A program made the translations under genes and the position numbers. Below, one piece after another: positions 9,699 through 19,474 of a stretch of 64,000 nt of DNA. Within the stretch, counting starts at the first letter, position 1; the number at the start of each line of letters is the position of its first letter. Location: NCBI RefSeq assembly GCF_008831285.2, contig NC_045140.1:7314505-7378504 (forward strand), given 5' to 3'. The DNA is from Nymphaea colorata. Its lineage: Eukaryota > Streptophyta > Magnoliopsida > Nymphaeales > Nymphaeaceae. Below the pieces are notes generated by a model. It ran no database searches. It saw nothing but the letters and a program-made list of their open reading frames with translations, and had not been told where the DNA came from.

Positions 9699-11712
9699 CT
9701 GAAAAGAAGAAAATGAAACCATCAGTGGACAAACAAACACAAACAGCAGAGGATGCAAGAAGGAAAAGGGTTGACATATCAACAGCAGACTTCAAGAAGA
9801 AAAGATAAAAACTGGAGAAATGCAAGAACATCAAGGAAGAATACAATCTCAACCAGATAAATATCATAGCTAGGAAGGAGTGGTACCAACATATCTAACT
9901 CTAGTCTCTAGTTTTGACTTCAAAGCAGCTAAAGAACCTCTTGCAAATAGAAATAACAAGACACATAATGCAGATCGAAACAGAAAATGCACCCAATATT
10001 TCAACATGTAGAATAATAGAATTCTACCTGACAAAATTCGAAGAGAAATTTTAGAAATAAAGCGGACCACTGTTCAAGCAAAAAGATTTTCAGTGTGTGC
10101 CCTTTTCCTCTCTCTCTCTCTCTCTCTCACTGAAAACCATTCAGGTTTACAGTCAGTTCTCTCTCTCTCCCTTCCTGCCCTTCCTTTTTCAATTTTAACC
10201 AAAAAAATGTTTAAAAGAAAAAACGGATATCCAGATATGTCCCTTAACCGCAGTGCTGCATCTGTGGTATGGGGATTACAAGGACCATATCCCCATTCAC
10301 ATGTGACTTAGCAGGGAACTGATTAGTTGGCTAGTCGGATTAACTGTTCACTAGCTGGACATCATAGCAACAATCGTTCTAAACCTTAGCTCCTTGAGTC
10401 CAGCCTGTTCTAGAAACAAAAATTGACAACACTGAATGCTGAACAATTGCTGGCAACATTCTTCCAATAACATTCCACCAGACAAGGACAAGTTCAAAAA
10501 TAGACCATAATTTTCTGAAGAAACACTGATTCCCTTTGTCCTTTTTAAGTCACAGAGAAGTTTGAATGTACATTTCCATATTTGAGAAGAAAACAAAACT
10601 GTAAATACATTGAAATGCCACGTATCACTTTCATGTCATATACATCACAGTTATTTCATTTTGGTAGATGAACAGGAAGCTAGTTGGGTAATTCATAATT
10701 TTCCAGAAAGCTATCAAAAGCACTAGCAGCAATACTTTTAGAATCAAGTGAAGCAGTCATCAAATGCTTTAGTGCCACAACCTCACCTCTTGACACCCCT
10801 GTTCACAAATGCAGACTGAAATAGTAACTCGACAATGATGATGGGCAGAGAACTACATAACTCCCGAAGATTTTTCTTATATTACTCTCATCACCACAAG
10901 TGGCTTTCAAAAAAGACGTGGTACCGAACAAAAGAAGCTTGGAGGCCAACAATAGGAATATTTATATGACTGGACAATACAAAGGCCAAGTATCATGTAT
11001 AATTTTTTGCAGAAAATAAATTAGAACAATAAATATTAACGCAAAAAACCTCAACTTGGAAAAATCTTCTAAAGGTTAGTATTCATGTTTCTTTAGTAAC
11101 TTAATATAGGAAGTCTTTCCTTTTCAGCACCACAGAGAGAGAGAGAGAGAGAGGGAAGGAGGGAGAGGCTGTTGCAAGACTAACAAAAAAAAAACGTAAA
11201 ACCTTCATCCCTTTTTGCTGCAAAAGGAAATACTAGTACATGGTTCATTTGATTTTGGAGTTTGTGATGATTCTATCATTAGAATCCACAAATAAGAGAT
11301 CATGCCCTATCTAGAAATAAAGACATTTACATGCGCAGAGCTACTTAACAAATAAGAAGTAAAAGCCATGTTCTCCAAATTTGGGGAAACTACCGAGATC
11401 ACTGTCAAAACAAGAAAGAGATTAACTCCCTTGGGAGCCCAAAGTTAGAAACTTAAGAACTTGATAAGTCTATAGTAAAGCTGACACTAAAACTGCTAAG
11501 GACACCCAAGGCCAAACTTGCAATGTTATTTGCAGAGTGTCGTTCTTTTTGCAAGGACGTTCAGATCTGGAGCAGGACTCACCACTTAATAATTATAAGA
11601 ATTCAAGGAGTAGGTTTGCTACTCCCACTTGCCAGAACTCACATCCATACACTAAATCATTTGTCACAAAAGTTCAAACCTCCAAAACTCTGAGAATATA
11701 GCAAGATGATAC
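9699..11712. repeat. CDKC introns: unit B copy 2 and start of unit C
   Basis: Collinear with 24,408-26,396 across its length with few differences. It contains a TC microsatellite (about 10,108-10,130) and GA runs (11,138-11,160). No coding region was recognised. Confidence 0.82.
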
Positions 11713-11770
11713 CTGAGATGGGTCAAGAGTTGGCATCCGCTCCAACATCTCCAAAGCATGTCGATCAAAG
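11713..11770 (-). pseudogene. CDKC: CDKC exon FDRHALE, copy 2
   Basis: A 58-base exon bounded by AG and GT encodes FDRHALEMLERMPTLDPSQ, the end of the kinase C-lobe of CDKC (family form FDRHALELLEKMLVLDPAQ). Splice phases fit the RISAKDAL exon at 9,628-9,698. The rest of the kinase domain is not upstream of it: the caulimovirid begins 80 bases away. Confidence 0.82.
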
Positions 11771-11852
11771 CTGAAAGCAAAAATAACTGCATCTCAGGTG
11801 CACATTACCTCTATATAAACTGGAAACAATAACAATAATAAGGTGGTAAAGC

Positions 11853-12849
11853 ACTGATAAACCACAAAACTACACAAACACAACATAACAAAACCATCTG
11901 GCATGATTAGAGATTCTAACCATCGTAGGATCTCTTCTTTACTTCCTTCTTTTGTCTTCATTGATATGGAATAGATAATTTGACTGTTCCTTGCTTCGTA
12001 TAACCATACATTTGGTTCTTGGTACTGATGCAGTAATTCTTCGAATATAACTTGTATATCTTTTGGTCTCTTTTTGTTGAAGAAGTCCTTTAACTCTGGC
12101 ACTAATATCTCTTCTTGCTGTTCGCCTTCTCTTTCAATTATCTCTTTGGTGGGTCCAAGTTTGATGGCATATATAGATGGTATAATTTGATCATTTAATA
12201 TTTTTGCTTGGGCAGAGTATATTCTTAAGAAAATAACTGGAGCTTTTGTTATCTCAAGGTAACGTTTAGCTGCCTTGCATAACTCTGAGATTTCTTCTAA
12301 TTCTTTTGCATTTTTTGTGTATACTGTATGGAGTAACCCAAAGCTGTGTACCATTTTAACTAAACTTGGATCAGTATCTGGATATGCTATCATTTTGTTT
12401 ATACCTGGATAAGGGATAGTGGAATATCCTTTTCCTTTCGAAGCATTCTTTTCTCGAGGATTTTTATTCAAGAAATCACATACCTTTTTCAGGTTTCTTA
12501 AATAATTGTTTACTATGATGGATTGGCTTTCTGCTTTTTCTTTCTGAATAGTCTCTACATAGGTTTGTGTCTGCGGTGGTATGAATAGACTGGGTTTTGT
12601 TATAGCAACATTTTTCTAAAATTTTTGGTTTAGATTGGTATTTTTGAATCTTGGTTTAGATACTACTGGTATTTCTATAGTATTGTTAGAAGTACTTGTT
12701 ATAGCTGTTATTGGCTTAGGTTCTGTAGGTTCTGGTTTTGTAGTTTGGATTTCTATTTGGTTCTTCCATCTAAGTAGGTCTTTCACTTCTGCTTGTAAAA
12801 TTGCTACTTGAGTTTGTAGGCTTTCTACTTCCACCCTTAATATCTGCAC
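11853..12849 (-). pseudogene. Caulimovirid transactivator/viroplasmin-like frame, broken
   Basis: The last viral frame. It opens with a heptad-like coiled coil (VESLQTQVAILQAEVKDL) at 12,849, passes an in-frame TAG at 12,616-12,618 and continues in the same frame to the host joint near 11,853, where the carboxy terminus is replaced by host-encoded residues. Position after the polymerase gene and size match the inclusion-body transactivator of Caulimoviridae, which organises viral factories and promotes polycistronic translation. The central domain was matched only loosely by eye, so the name rests mainly on gene order. Confidence 0.55.
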
Positions 12850-13091
12850 ATAAAATTCTTGTGTTATTGAGAGACTTGGCTTTTATGCCGCAACTCAATT
12901 TGTGTGTGTAATTTGTATTAGTTATCACTTTAGGAAAGTGACCATCCATCAACGGATTTGATTCGTCTTTACCAGTAGCCGTTTGCTCTGGACTAGCATA
13001 TTATTTTCCACATGTAGTGGTTAGTGGTAATATGATTTCCACTGTGTTTATTTGTGCTAAATTGTTTATAATTCGATTAATAATCTCTGTG

Positions 13092-15005
13092 TTACTCCTT
13101 TACATTTCTGGATAGATAATCTGCATAACAGTTATTAGTAGTACTGATAACTTCTATTTCGAAATCAAACATCTTTATATTATTTACTAACCGCCTGATT
13201 TCTTTCTTTATAATTGAATTTTCTAACTTTGCATTTAACCAATATTTAACTTGGGTATTATCAGTTCTTACCTTGAACTTGGTAAAAACTACGTATATCT
13301 CGTAATGTAATAGTGCATAGTATAGTCCTAGTAATTCTTTTCTGTTAATTTCCCATTTTATTTCATTTTCTTTGAAGCTACCTGAATGGTATCTACAGAG
13401 ATGTTCTTGTTTGTTTTTTAAATATCTATATTTTAATACTGAACCATAGCTAGAATCTGAGGCATCAGTTTCTATGATCCATTCGAAAGGTTCCTTTTCA
13501 TTTGGAAATGCTAATTTTGGTAAGGTTTTACAAACTTCTTTTATTTGATTGATACATTGCTTATCTTCTTCGTTCCAGTAATATTCTTTATCTTTTTTCA
13601 ATTTTTCTTGTAATTTCTTGCAATGTTTTGCTAAATGTGGTATATAGTCCCTTACTTGATTTACTAATCCTAGAAAGGATTGTAACTTTTTCTTAGTATC
13701 CAATTCTTCTTCTGTTTGAGCTATCTTTTGTATTATATGGGTTTGCATTTTGATTCCGGCTTTATCTATTTCTATTCCTAAAAAGTCAATTTGTTTTTTA
13801 CAAATAACTGCTTTAGATTTACTTATAGCTATTCCTGCTTTGTAAGCAAAGTCTATAAATTCATTTAATAATTCAAAATGATCTTCTTTTGTATGACTGA
13901 AGAGTAATATATCGTCAATATAAATTATGCAATTTCTGCGTCCTTTAAATTGTTGATCCATGAAATTTTGGATTCTTCTTGGTGCATTTTTGTATCCGAA
14001 TGGTAGTACATTCCATTCGTAAAACCCATTGGGTACTGTAAATGCTGTTAGTTTTTTACTTTCGTCTTCTAATTTGATATGGTAGAAACCACTTTTACAA
14101 TCGAATTTGCTAAAATATTGATATCCTGAAATTTGTTTTAGTTTTAGTATTTTGTTTGGAATTGGATAATTATAAGTTTTGACTTTGGCATTGAGATTTC
14201 TATAGTCTATTACCATCCTTGTTTTGCCTCTTTTTTGTTCACTATGTTTATTTACAATAAACGCTGGACTACTATGTTTAGAATTTGATTTTTGTATGTA
14301 TCCTCCTTTTAGTAATTCGTTTATATGTAAGTCGAATTCTTTGAGATCGTCTGGTATATATTTCAGCGGAGCTTGTGTGATTATACTATCTTCATTTATT
14401 AATTCGATCTTTACTGTTGTTTTATGTCTTTCCCAATGTTCTAGTGGGTTTTCTGAATATAATTTTCCTAGTCTTTGTTCTATACTTTCTAATTCGTTTA
14501 TTTCATATATGTTTATTGTAACTGTGTTTATTTTTACTCTTGTTAATTTTTGTGTTATTTTACTGTCTCCTTTAATCCATTCTTCTTGTTTTCTTTCATT
14601 ATTTTTGACTATCAATGCATTTATTTTTTCTCCACAAGGGGTTGTTAATATTAAATATTTATCTGTTATGTTTATTGGTAGGTATCCATTTAAAAATGGT
14701 CTTCCTAGTATGATGTCTTTACTTTGTAATTCGAATGCATATATTCTATTAACCTTTATTATTTTCTTCCATATTTGTATGTTTACTTGTTCTGCTTTAT
14801 AATTGATTGTGGTTTTTGCTCCATTAAATCCTTTTACTTCTAAGGGGTTATCTAATTTTTCCCATAAATTTTCTGGTAAGCAGTTTTTTTTACATAGGTT
14901 TATTTGAGCTCCTGTATCTATATAGGCAGTGTAATATCTATTATTATACCCTCTTGGTATGATCTTTATTAGTATATAAATAAATTTTTCTTTTGTAATG
15001 TTCAT
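13092..15005 (-). CDS. Caulimovirid protease-reverse transcriptase-RNase H
   Basis: A 637-residue open frame. An aspartic protease sits at the amino end (catalytic motif DTGA near residue 30, partner motif IILGRPFLNG near 100). The reverse transcriptase follows with MVIDYRNLN, FDCKSGFYHI, LPFGYKNAP and the catalytic YIDD near 363-366 (family commonly YVDD). RNase H lies at the carboxy end (ETDASDSSYG near 515, then KELLGLYYAL and the RTDN motif). It would copy pregenomic RNA into DNA. The start ATG overlaps the stop of the preceding small frame (bases 15,002-15,005). It is the best preserved viral gene here and shows no internal stop. Confidence 0.93.
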   Translation of the reverse strand: MNITKEKFIYILIKIIPRGYNNRYYTAYIDTGAQINLCKKNCLPENLWEKLDNPLEVKGFNGAKTTINYKAEQVNIQIWKKIIKVNRIYAFELQSKDIILGRPFLNGYLPINITDKYLILTTPCGEKINALIVKNNERKQEEWIKGDSKITQKLTRVKINTVTINIYEINELESIEQRLGKLYSENPLEHWERHKTTVKIELINEDSIITQAPLKYIPDDLKEFDLHINELLKGGYIQKSNSKHSSPAFIVNKHSEQKRGKTRMVIDYRNLNAKVKTYNYPIPNKILKLKQISGYQYFSKFDCKSGFYHIKLEDESKKLTAFTVPNGFYEWNVLPFGYKNAPRRIQNFMDQQFKGRRNCIIYIDDILLFSHTKEDHFELLNEFIDFAYKAGIAISKSKAVICKKQIDFLGIEIDKAGIKMQTHIIQKIAQTEEELDTKKKLQSFLGLVNQVRDYIPHLAKHCKKLQEKLKKDKEYYWNEEDKQCINQIKEVCKTLPKLAFPNEKEPFEWIIETDASDSSYGSVLKYRYLKNKQEHLCRYHSGSFKENEIKWEINRKELLGLYYALLHYEIYVVFTKFKVRTDNTQVKYWLNAKLENSIIKKEIRRLVNNIKMFDFEIEVISTTNNCYADYLSRNVKE

Positions 15006-15304
15006 TCTTCTTCACTTGTACTACTATATGAAAATTTTCCAAAAGCTTGATAGCTTATGTGTTCTGTTCTTTTATCTTTTTCATTCCAATAGTTCATAAA
15101 TTTCCATTCTGCTACAGCTCTAGCTCTTAAATATGTGAAGAATTATCTTCTATAATCTTTAAATTTTTTCTTTACTACTCTTTTGCTTAGTTTTCCTATA
15201 AATCGAAGAACATATATGTATATTCTAAATAGTTTTCCTAATCTGTTTCTTATAAAATTTCTTGTTTGGTTGTTATAGGCTCTTACACTTGTAGTTTGAA
15301 ACAT
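15002..15304 (-). pseudogene. Small basic viral frame before the polymerase gene, one stop
   Basis: About 100 codons rich in Arg and Lys (VRAYNNQTRNFIRNRL near the start), with an acidic Ser/Glu tail that ends in a TGA overlapping the polymerase start. One in-frame TAA at 15,143-15,145 splits it. No function was recognised. The overlap arrangement argues that it was a real viral gene. Confidence 0.5.
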
Positions 15305-15411
15305 TTTGATTTATCATATGATATGTTTGACATTGTTTTGTTTGAATCAGTATTTCTCATTTCTCTTAGTCATTTTTCATGTCTATGAATTGTTTTACTA
15401 TGATCATTTTC

Positions 15412-15711
15412 TCATCCTTCCATCCTGTTGATTATATTTCTCCATTCTATATCATCGTAGTAATCATATTCTTCATCTTGGTATGAATAATTTGTTTGGT
15501 CGCTGTCATATTCTTCTATGTATGCTAGTTCTAATGCCAACCTTTTTTCTTCTATCTCATTTCTTATTTTATTGATGAATTTATGAATCATTATATATGT
15601 TTTAAAGATTTTTATAAGTTTTTCTTTTCTTTGTTGTTTTTCTTCTAGTGCCTTGTTCATAGCATTTCTCATATCTTGTTCAAAATTCTTTTCGCTTATT
15701 TGTCTAATCAT
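15412..15711 (-). CDS. Small viral protein with coiled-coil and acidic tail
   Basis: 99 residues: a charged amphipathic first half (EKNFEQDMRNAMNKALEEKQ), a Lys/Ile-rich middle and an acidic Tyr/Asp tail (EEYDYYDD). Its ATG overlaps the stop of the preceding movement protein/protease-like frame (ATGATTAG at about 15,704-15,711), the usual spacing for translationally coupled caulimovirid genes. Size and coiled-coil character would suit a virion-associated or transmission helper protein, but no sequence signature proves it. Confidence 0.55.
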   Translation of the reverse strand: MIRQISEKNFEQDMRNAMNKALEEKQQRKEKLIKIFKTYIMIHKFINKIRNEIEEKRLALELAYIEEYDSDQTNYSYQDEEYDYYDDIEWRNIINRMEG

Positions 15712-16291
15712 TTAAATCTCTGGGTACTATGATATGTTTACCTAGATGTTCTATTTCTAATGTATTTCTTTCTATTTTGAAATTGTCATATTTGTTTAGC
15801 CACTTATTTCCTAATATTATTCCTGTTAGTGTATCATTTCTATGTGCTTGTACTTCGAAATCTATTTCAAAAATGTAATCTGCTATTTTTATTTCTTTAC
15901 TAACTTTTCCCATACTCTTGATAATATTTCCTTGGATGTCTTTATATTTGTGTTCACTAGGAAATACAATATCGTTATTTATCATATCTGGTGTAATATA
16001 ATTGTCTTCTGATCCTGTGTCTATTAGAATTTTCTTGAGCATATTGTCTACATTTCCTTTTATATGAAATTGTCGTTGGTAGCTAGTTTCTCCTCTTGTA
16101 CTAACACTTAGTCTTTGTTTAATAATTTGTAATTCGTTTTGTCCATCCTCTAAATAATATGGTTCATCATTATTGATCACTGTTATTAATTCTTTAAATG
16201 GATTATCAATTTGTATGTCATTTGTTTTTCTTTTAGCAGATATCTTGTGTTTATTTGTTACTATGTACATATTTTTCCCTTTAATAGTCAT
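15704..16291 (-). CDS. Retropepsin-like domain after the viral movement protein
   Basis: 195 residues, open. It carries the catalytic motif ILIDTGSEDNYI near residue 90 and the downstream motif GIILGNKWLNKY near 160, the two landmarks of a retropepsin fold. It is separate from the protease at the start of the polymerase frame. It follows the movement-protein frame after one frameshift near 16,314-16,320 (the intervening codons read through MYIVTNKHK), so it was probably the carboxy-terminal part of that protein. Catalytic Asp and Gly are retained, so activity is possible in principle. I do not know whether this architecture is described. Confidence 0.65.
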   Translation of the reverse strand: MTIKGKNMYIVTNKHKISAKRKTNDIQIDNPFKELITVINNDEPYYLEDGQNELQIIKQRLSVSTRGETSYQRQFHIKGNVDNMLKKILIDTGSEDNYITPDMINNDIVFPSEHKYKDIQGNIIKSMGKVSKEIKIADYIFEIDFEVQAHRNDTLTGIILGNKWLNKYDNFKIERNTLEIEHLGKHIIVPRDLND

Positions 16292-16313
16292 TACTTTGCA
16301 TCCTTTTTCAAGT

Positions 16314-16955
16314 TTAATTCCTGATAGTTAGGCTTCTATCTATATGTTTATCTGTTAGGCTTATCGTATAATTCGGTTTTACTATAAATTTAAGTTTTTG
16401 ATATATTAGATTACCTCTGACTTTTGCTATTATTGCTTTTTCAGCTGGATATATGATTCGATCATCTGATAGGTATAATTCTAAAGGTGTGTTTATTCCT
16501 TCTTTAAAACATGCTTTTACTAGTATTTCTATTCCTCCAAAATACACATATTTCATGGGATTTTTTACTTTTAGTTGTGTTAGTTCTTCTTGGATACCTT
16601 GTCTACTAATTAGTGGTACTCTGGTTGTTCCTTCTGTTATTCCTGCATGTTCTATATCGATTACATGTTCTCGTTGGTTGATAATGTAGTATTCTTCTAT
16701 ATTTTTCTTAAGTAGGGATTTTATTACTGGTATTTTTCTTACTAACGGAAAATCGAATATTTTTTCTGTACTAATATCTAGTTCTTGTTTTTCTATTTGT
16801 TTGAAGATTTTTTCATCGAATATTATTCTCTGGATTGTATAATCTTCCGTTAACTCTTCTTGGTATTTTATATCTTGCGGTTTTTCTATTTGTTCACTCA
16901 TCTGATTCGCTATCTGTTTCATAGATTGTTTCATGTTCAGAAATATCTGTATCAC
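16314..16955 (-). pseudogene. Caulimovirid 30K-superfamily movement protein
   Basis: Recognised by the conserved 30K core (YVYFGGIEILVKACF followed by GINTPLELYLSDDRI), the region that in these viruses forms the beta-barrel of the cell-to-cell movement protein acting at plasmodesmata. The likely native start is the ATG inside ATGAGTGA (about 16,900), which overlaps the coat-protein stop. The longer upstream extension is read from the overlapping coat-protein end. A frameshift at about 16,314 separates it from the retropepsin-like segment. No internal stop occurs within the core. Confidence 0.75.
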
Positions 16956-17016
16956 TTAGTTTTTCGATATTTATATAGTCATCGTCTATAATATTTATTA
17001 ACTTTTCTTTTATTTT

Positions 17017-17880
17017 TTATCTACATTCTTTTGCTATATGGCCAATTTTTCCACAATTATAACATTTGCAACTTGAAGTTTTTCTGGGATATTTATTCTT
17101 ATTTTTTACATAATATCTTCGTTTTGGATATTTTTGTTTATATTTCTTATATTTTTTGTAATAGTGTTTTAATTTTCTATATTTCTTGTATCCTTTTGGT
17201 TTATAAAATGTTTTGCATCCTAATTGGGGTGCCAACTGTTCTTCACAGCATTTATATGGTGATTGTATGATTAATTTTAATTTTTTCGATTTTATATGTT
17301 CTTCACACATTGTTTTAAACCATGTTCTTAGAAATTCTATTCTTGATCCTAGTGTATCTTCTTTCGGTTTATTGTCGTGGAACGTTTTAATTACTTGTCC
17401 ATATATTATTGGTGGTAATTTTGAAAAGAATAGGTCTAAGTATCGTGGTTTTTCTTCTGTTATACTTGATTGGTAAAAATATTTACAGCTGTATATATTC
17501 TTCTAAGTAACACGTCACATATAGTTAAATTTAAAATATTTTGTCTTGCTGTTATTTTCATCTGGTCATCATATATTTTTTCTATGTTTGAATGTGAAAA
17601 TTCGGCTTTTATTGATGCTAAATATTTCTTTAGTATATCTAAAGGATTAGTAGTCATGGTTCCTTGACTATCTGTTTCGGCTCTTAAGGATTCTTTTGAA
17701 GTAGTTGGTAGTTGATCAAACCATAGATAGATATTTCCTACAAATGAATTTTCAATGTAGGCTGGTACGTTTTTTAGTTCTATTTTACTTTCTGTAATAT
17801 GTTTGCTCATTTCAGCTTTCCATATTTGTAATAGTATTAATATATTGTCTGTTTTATCTAAGTTTAGTATACCTTGTTTC
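17017..17880 (-). pseudogene. Caulimovirid coat protein, frameshifted
   Basis: The capsid region runs in pieces: a segment with YLWFDQLP (17,460-17,810), a frameshift near 17,470, then a Lys/Tyr-rich basic stretch ending in the zinc knuckle CYNCGKIGHIAKEC (CX2CX4HX4C, about 17,020-17,070) typical of caulimovirid coat proteins that bind pregenomic RNA. A TAG at 17,017 follows. Beyond it the same frame continues as an acidic tail that ends where the movement-protein ATG overlaps. Thus the protein has at least two frameshifts (about 17,870 and 17,470) and one nonsense codon. Confidence 0.8.
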
Positions 17881-18454
17881 CATTCTTTTCTTCTATTTTG
17901 TCTGATGTATATTCTTCTTTTATCTTAATACCTTCTTTTGGTGTTGTATTCATGTTAACTTCTTCAATTTGTTCTTTTTCCATTAATTCGGTATAAGTTA
18001 TGCTAGGTTCATAATTGTCTGTATCCATTTCATTTTCCGTTTCTTCTTGTATGTTGTTTATTTCTAGCATATTTATTTCTTTATCCTCATTTATTTTGTC
18101 TAATTTTTTATTTATTTGCTCAAATTTCTGGTCTATTTTTTCTATCAATTTTTCTAACAGATCTATCATTCCATCCATTTTTGCTTCCAATCGCTCTGTA
18201 TTATTTTGTTCTAGTCCCTCTTCTTGTTTATTTCTGTACCACTTATTTTTAAGTTTAGGCCTATTTTCTTCATTAAGTCTTTTGATTCTATCTAATACTG
18301 TTTCTGTATTCATTTCTTCTTCATCAAGTATCAAATACATATCATCCTGTTTTATTTCTAAAAATTTCCTTGCTAAGTTTGTTTCAATTATTCGGCATCT
18401 CTGTCCAAACACAAAGGTTTTCTTTGAATCTATTTCGTGTTCTATATTATTCAT
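17864..18454 (-). CDS. Amino-terminal part of viral coat polyprotein, coiled coil
   Basis: 196 residues, highly charged. Residues about 95-130 form a clear heptad coiled coil (MIDLLEKLIEKIDQKFEQIN), followed by an acidic Glu/Asp-rich stretch. The frame runs into the capsid segment after a shift near 17,870, so it is probably the acidic amino end of the coat protein precursor. Alternatively it is a separate virion-associated protein. The ATG at 18,454 overlaps the stop of the frame upstream (TATGA context). Confidence 0.55.
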   Translation of the reverse strand: MNNIEHEIDSKKTFVFGQRCRIIETNLARKFLEIKQDDMYLILDEEEMNTETVLDRIKRLNEENRPKLKNKWYRNKQEEGLEQNNTERLEAKMDGMIDLLEKLIEKIDQKFEQINKKLDKINEDKEINMLEINNIQEETENEMDTDNYEPSITYTELMEKEQIEEVNMNTTPKEGIKIKEEYTSDKIEEKNGNKVY

Positions 18455-18455
18455 A

Positions 18456-18745
18456 TGAATGATTCTGTTATAACTCTTCCTGTAATTAAATCCTGGTTAT
18501 ATATTGCTGTTATATATTTTATTTCTCGTTTAACTATTTGGTCCGAAATATAGAGTTTTTCTGGCTCTCTTTCTATAGTTTGTATTTCTGGTTCATATTT
18601 TTCAAAAGATCATTCAGTTGTTTACTTATTCTTTTTTGATTTTCTAATATTAGTTCTATATCTTGTAGAATTTTTCCCAATTCAGTTTTTTCCATATCGA
18701 GTGAGAAGTTTTCCTGTTCGAGTAGTGTGAGTATTTTCATTAACA
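18456..18745 (-). CDS. Two small viral frames at the 5' end of the insertion
   Basis: A short coiled-coil frame (start about 18,740, MKILTLLEQENF, about 55 codons to about 18,575) overlaps a second frame that reads EKLYISDQIVKREIKYITAI and ends at the ATG of the next gene. Both are too short to appear as long open frames, but they share the virus's AT-rich codon use and overlap pattern. No function was recognised. Confidence 0.4.
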
Positions 18746-18814
18746 AGTATGTGCTATTGTGTCCTATGATCTATCCGTTGTTGCTGAAAACTAAATAACC
18801 ATTGTCCTCTATAT

Positions 18815-18898
18815 GATAAGGCCTTTGATGAAATCTTCAGGACACTCATCGTCTAAATGCTTGCCAACAACAGATGGAGCATTTGCAAGATTGATCAC
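18815..18898 (-). pseudogene. CHC: Clathrin heavy chain exon fragment
   Basis: Minus-strand bases after an AG acceptor read VINLANAPSVVG, then LDDECPEDFIKGLI. This is a close match to the clathrin heavy chain segment VINVANAPLVVGQLLDDECP of the triskelion leg, a protein of endocytic and trans-Golgi vesicle coats. Homology stops after 28 codons at 18,815, where viral or filler sequence begins and a stop follows. Only this exon edge and some upstream intron-like sequence are present, so it is a captured or translocated fragment, not a gene. Confidence 0.85.
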
Positions 18899-19474
18899 CT
18901 ATCAAGAATATATATAGTTAATAAATAAAACAGCACAACTGAAACTTAAATGCAACAACACATGCCAAATAGAAAGAATGCATGCATAATACTCTAGGGA
19001 GACCAAAAGCATGGCCAATAGACAAGCCATTGCTAAGTAGCTACATGTTGGTCCATTCATTGGAACATTCAAGCTTGACAACGACCTTGTCTATAGAGCT
19101 CCAATTTGGCCCCCAGTGCCTACAAAGAGTTGGATGAACTTCACGTACATCCAATAACTCAGTAAAAGTTTTTTGCTTTTACATACTATGCTTACACATT
19201 CTGCGTACTGAAATGACAACAAAATGTCGAGCATTACCCAACTGAGATACGAATATAAGTGAATTACAACATATACAACATTTCAGTATGGTTTCTACTT
19301 TCCAAACCTGTAGATCATGCATAGCACACCAAAATCCAATCCAAGTATTTTGTTGTAAACTGGAAGCAGATATAGTTCTATGTTTGACCACTTTTCGTGC
19401 AAGTAGTATCTTTGATTTTCTGTGTAATGTTGTAAGCATACTGCATAAACACTAGTCAACTGTTAACAACATTT
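18899..19474. other. Unassigned sequence between clathrin fragment and unit C
   Basis: No convincing gene, repeat unit or viral similarity was seen. It may be clathrin heavy chain intron brought in with the exon. It does not occur in the other CDKC duplication units. Confidence 0.5.

Larger units (their letters stand above)
11853..18790 (-). other. Endogenous caulimovirid insertion
   Basis: About 6.9 kb of very AT-rich sequence with closely packed minus-strand frames. In transcription order they are two small frames, an acidic coiled-coil and coat-protein region ending in a zinc knuckle, a 30K-type movement protein joined to a retropepsin-like domain, two small proteins, protease-reverse transcriptase-RNase H, and a transactivator-like frame. 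Coat protein ahead of movement protein with a separate polymerase frame recalls cavemoviruses and solendoviruses within Caulimoviridae. Many frames are broken. The left joint (about 11,852) is inside host unit C, and no intergenic promoter region is evident, so the copy looks partial. The right limit is approximate. Confidence 0.85.

Noticed and set aside
14224-14802. Plus-strand open frame of 192 codons within the viral polymerase region
   Set aside because: Antisense shadow of an intact reverse transcriptase frame in AT-rich DNA; Phe/Ser-rich with no domain.
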